DNA of 5,740 nt, from positions 1-5,740 of the forward strand of contig JABWAY010000267.1 in the NCBI GenBank assembly GCA_013360825.1. Direction: 5' to 3'. Below are positions 5,610-5,740 of this stretch, piece by piece. Under the pieces are notes generated by a model that was given only the letters and a program-made list of their open reading frames with translations, made no database searches and was not told where the DNA came from. The DNA is from Candidatus Brocadiia bacterium (GTDB lineage: Bacteria; Planctomycetota; MHYJ01; WSZJ01). How positions within the stretch are numbered: the stretch's first letter is position 1; each line of letters starts with the position of its first letter. A program made the translations under genes and the position numbers.

Positions 5610-5740
5610 TTAGGTGGGGAGGACGGGGGCCAGTTTAGGCGGGGGAGCGGGGGATCGCAAGGAAGCGGCTGCGGCGGCGACGGTGAGGGCGACGGCGGCG
5701 ACGAGGAGCCAGGGGGCGAGGGGGTGTCCGGCGGGGGCGG
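5610..5740 (-). CDS. Partial CDS: C-terminus of a probable membrane protein
   Basis: An open minus-strand frame enters from the right edge and ends in TAA at 5612-5610, only 10 bases before the TatD-gene ATG. Of the 42 visible codons almost all of the first 22 end in C, as in the start of the neighbouring TatD gene, which supports real coding. The encoded segment contains a hydrophobic stretch (APWLLVAAVALTVAAAAASL) that looks like a last transmembrane helix, followed by a proline-rich cytoplasmic or periplasmic tail. I cannot identify the family. If the TatD gene is EboB-like, a UbiA-type prenyltransferase (EboC) would be one candidate for a polytopic neighbour, but this is a guess. An alternative is that the stretch is non-coding, low-complexity upstream DNA. 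Confidence 0.5.
   Translation of the reverse strand, partial: APAGHPLAPWLLVAAVALTVAAAAASLRSPAPPPKLAPVLPT
5632..5660 (-). promoter_or_regulatory. Possible sigma70-like promoter for the TatD-cupin-mutase genes
   Basis: On the minus strand TTGCGA (5660-5655) and TAAACT (5637-5632) are separated by exactly 17 bases, each matching consensus at 4 of 6 positions. They are the only AT-rich hexamers in a very GC-rich stretch. The start of transcription would be near 5625, about 26 bases before the TatD ATG. The spacer is a tandem pair of an 8-base unit (GCGGGGGA on the plus strand, 5639-5654). It lies within the end of the putative upstream coding frame, so it would be an internal promoter. Confidence 0.35.

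Overview
The window comes from a high-GC bacterium (clearly well over 60% G+C by eye; not computed). Bacterial origin is supported by a bL34 ribosomal protein gene, a YgiQ-type radical SAM protein, purine-rich Shine-Dalgarno sites before nearly every start, and sigma70-like promoter hexamers. I cannot assign a phylum. The gene order matches neither the usual rpmH-rnpA-yidC origin neighbourhood nor any cluster I know. The divergent codon wobble preferences and unusual L34 suggest a lineage away from the well-studied model organisms, but that is inference.

Left part, plus strand (1-2984). Bases 1-168 hold no convincing gene. They contain TGACA-type direct repeats that resemble the end of an insertion sequence, followed by a good sigma70-like promoter. 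The rpmH gene (169-480) encodes a bL34 of 103 residues, more than twice the usual length, with a strongly basic C-terminal extension. A 107-base gap with a strong GC hairpin separates it from ygiQ (588-2546, radical SAM protein). Fifteen bases later comes a small CoA-binding Rossmann protein of the YccU type (2562-2984). The last two are probably co-transcribed.

Right part, minus strand (3012-5740). This converges on the first block across only 27 bases. In transcription order it has the C-terminus of an apparent membrane protein cut by the window edge (stop at 5610), a TatD-family hydrolase resembling EboB (5599-4799), a single-domain metal cupin (4750-4388), and a ManB-type phosphomannomutase/phosphoglucomutase (4364-3012). 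Gaps are 10, 48 and 23 bases, so these look like one operon. A possible internal promoter lies just upstream of the TatD gene, inside the end of the membrane-protein reading frame.

Functionally the plus-strand genes are translation and general metabolism/housekeeping. The minus-strand group combines sugar-phosphate metabolism with a hydrolase whose closest remembered relatives sit in the ebo (scytonemin-precursor/metabolite trafficking) clusters. The two most noteworthy items are the extended L34 and the possibility that an ebo-like cluster continues beyond the right edge. I saw no CRISPR array, tRNA, rRNA or complete mobile element, and nothing that by itself demonstrates a new system.
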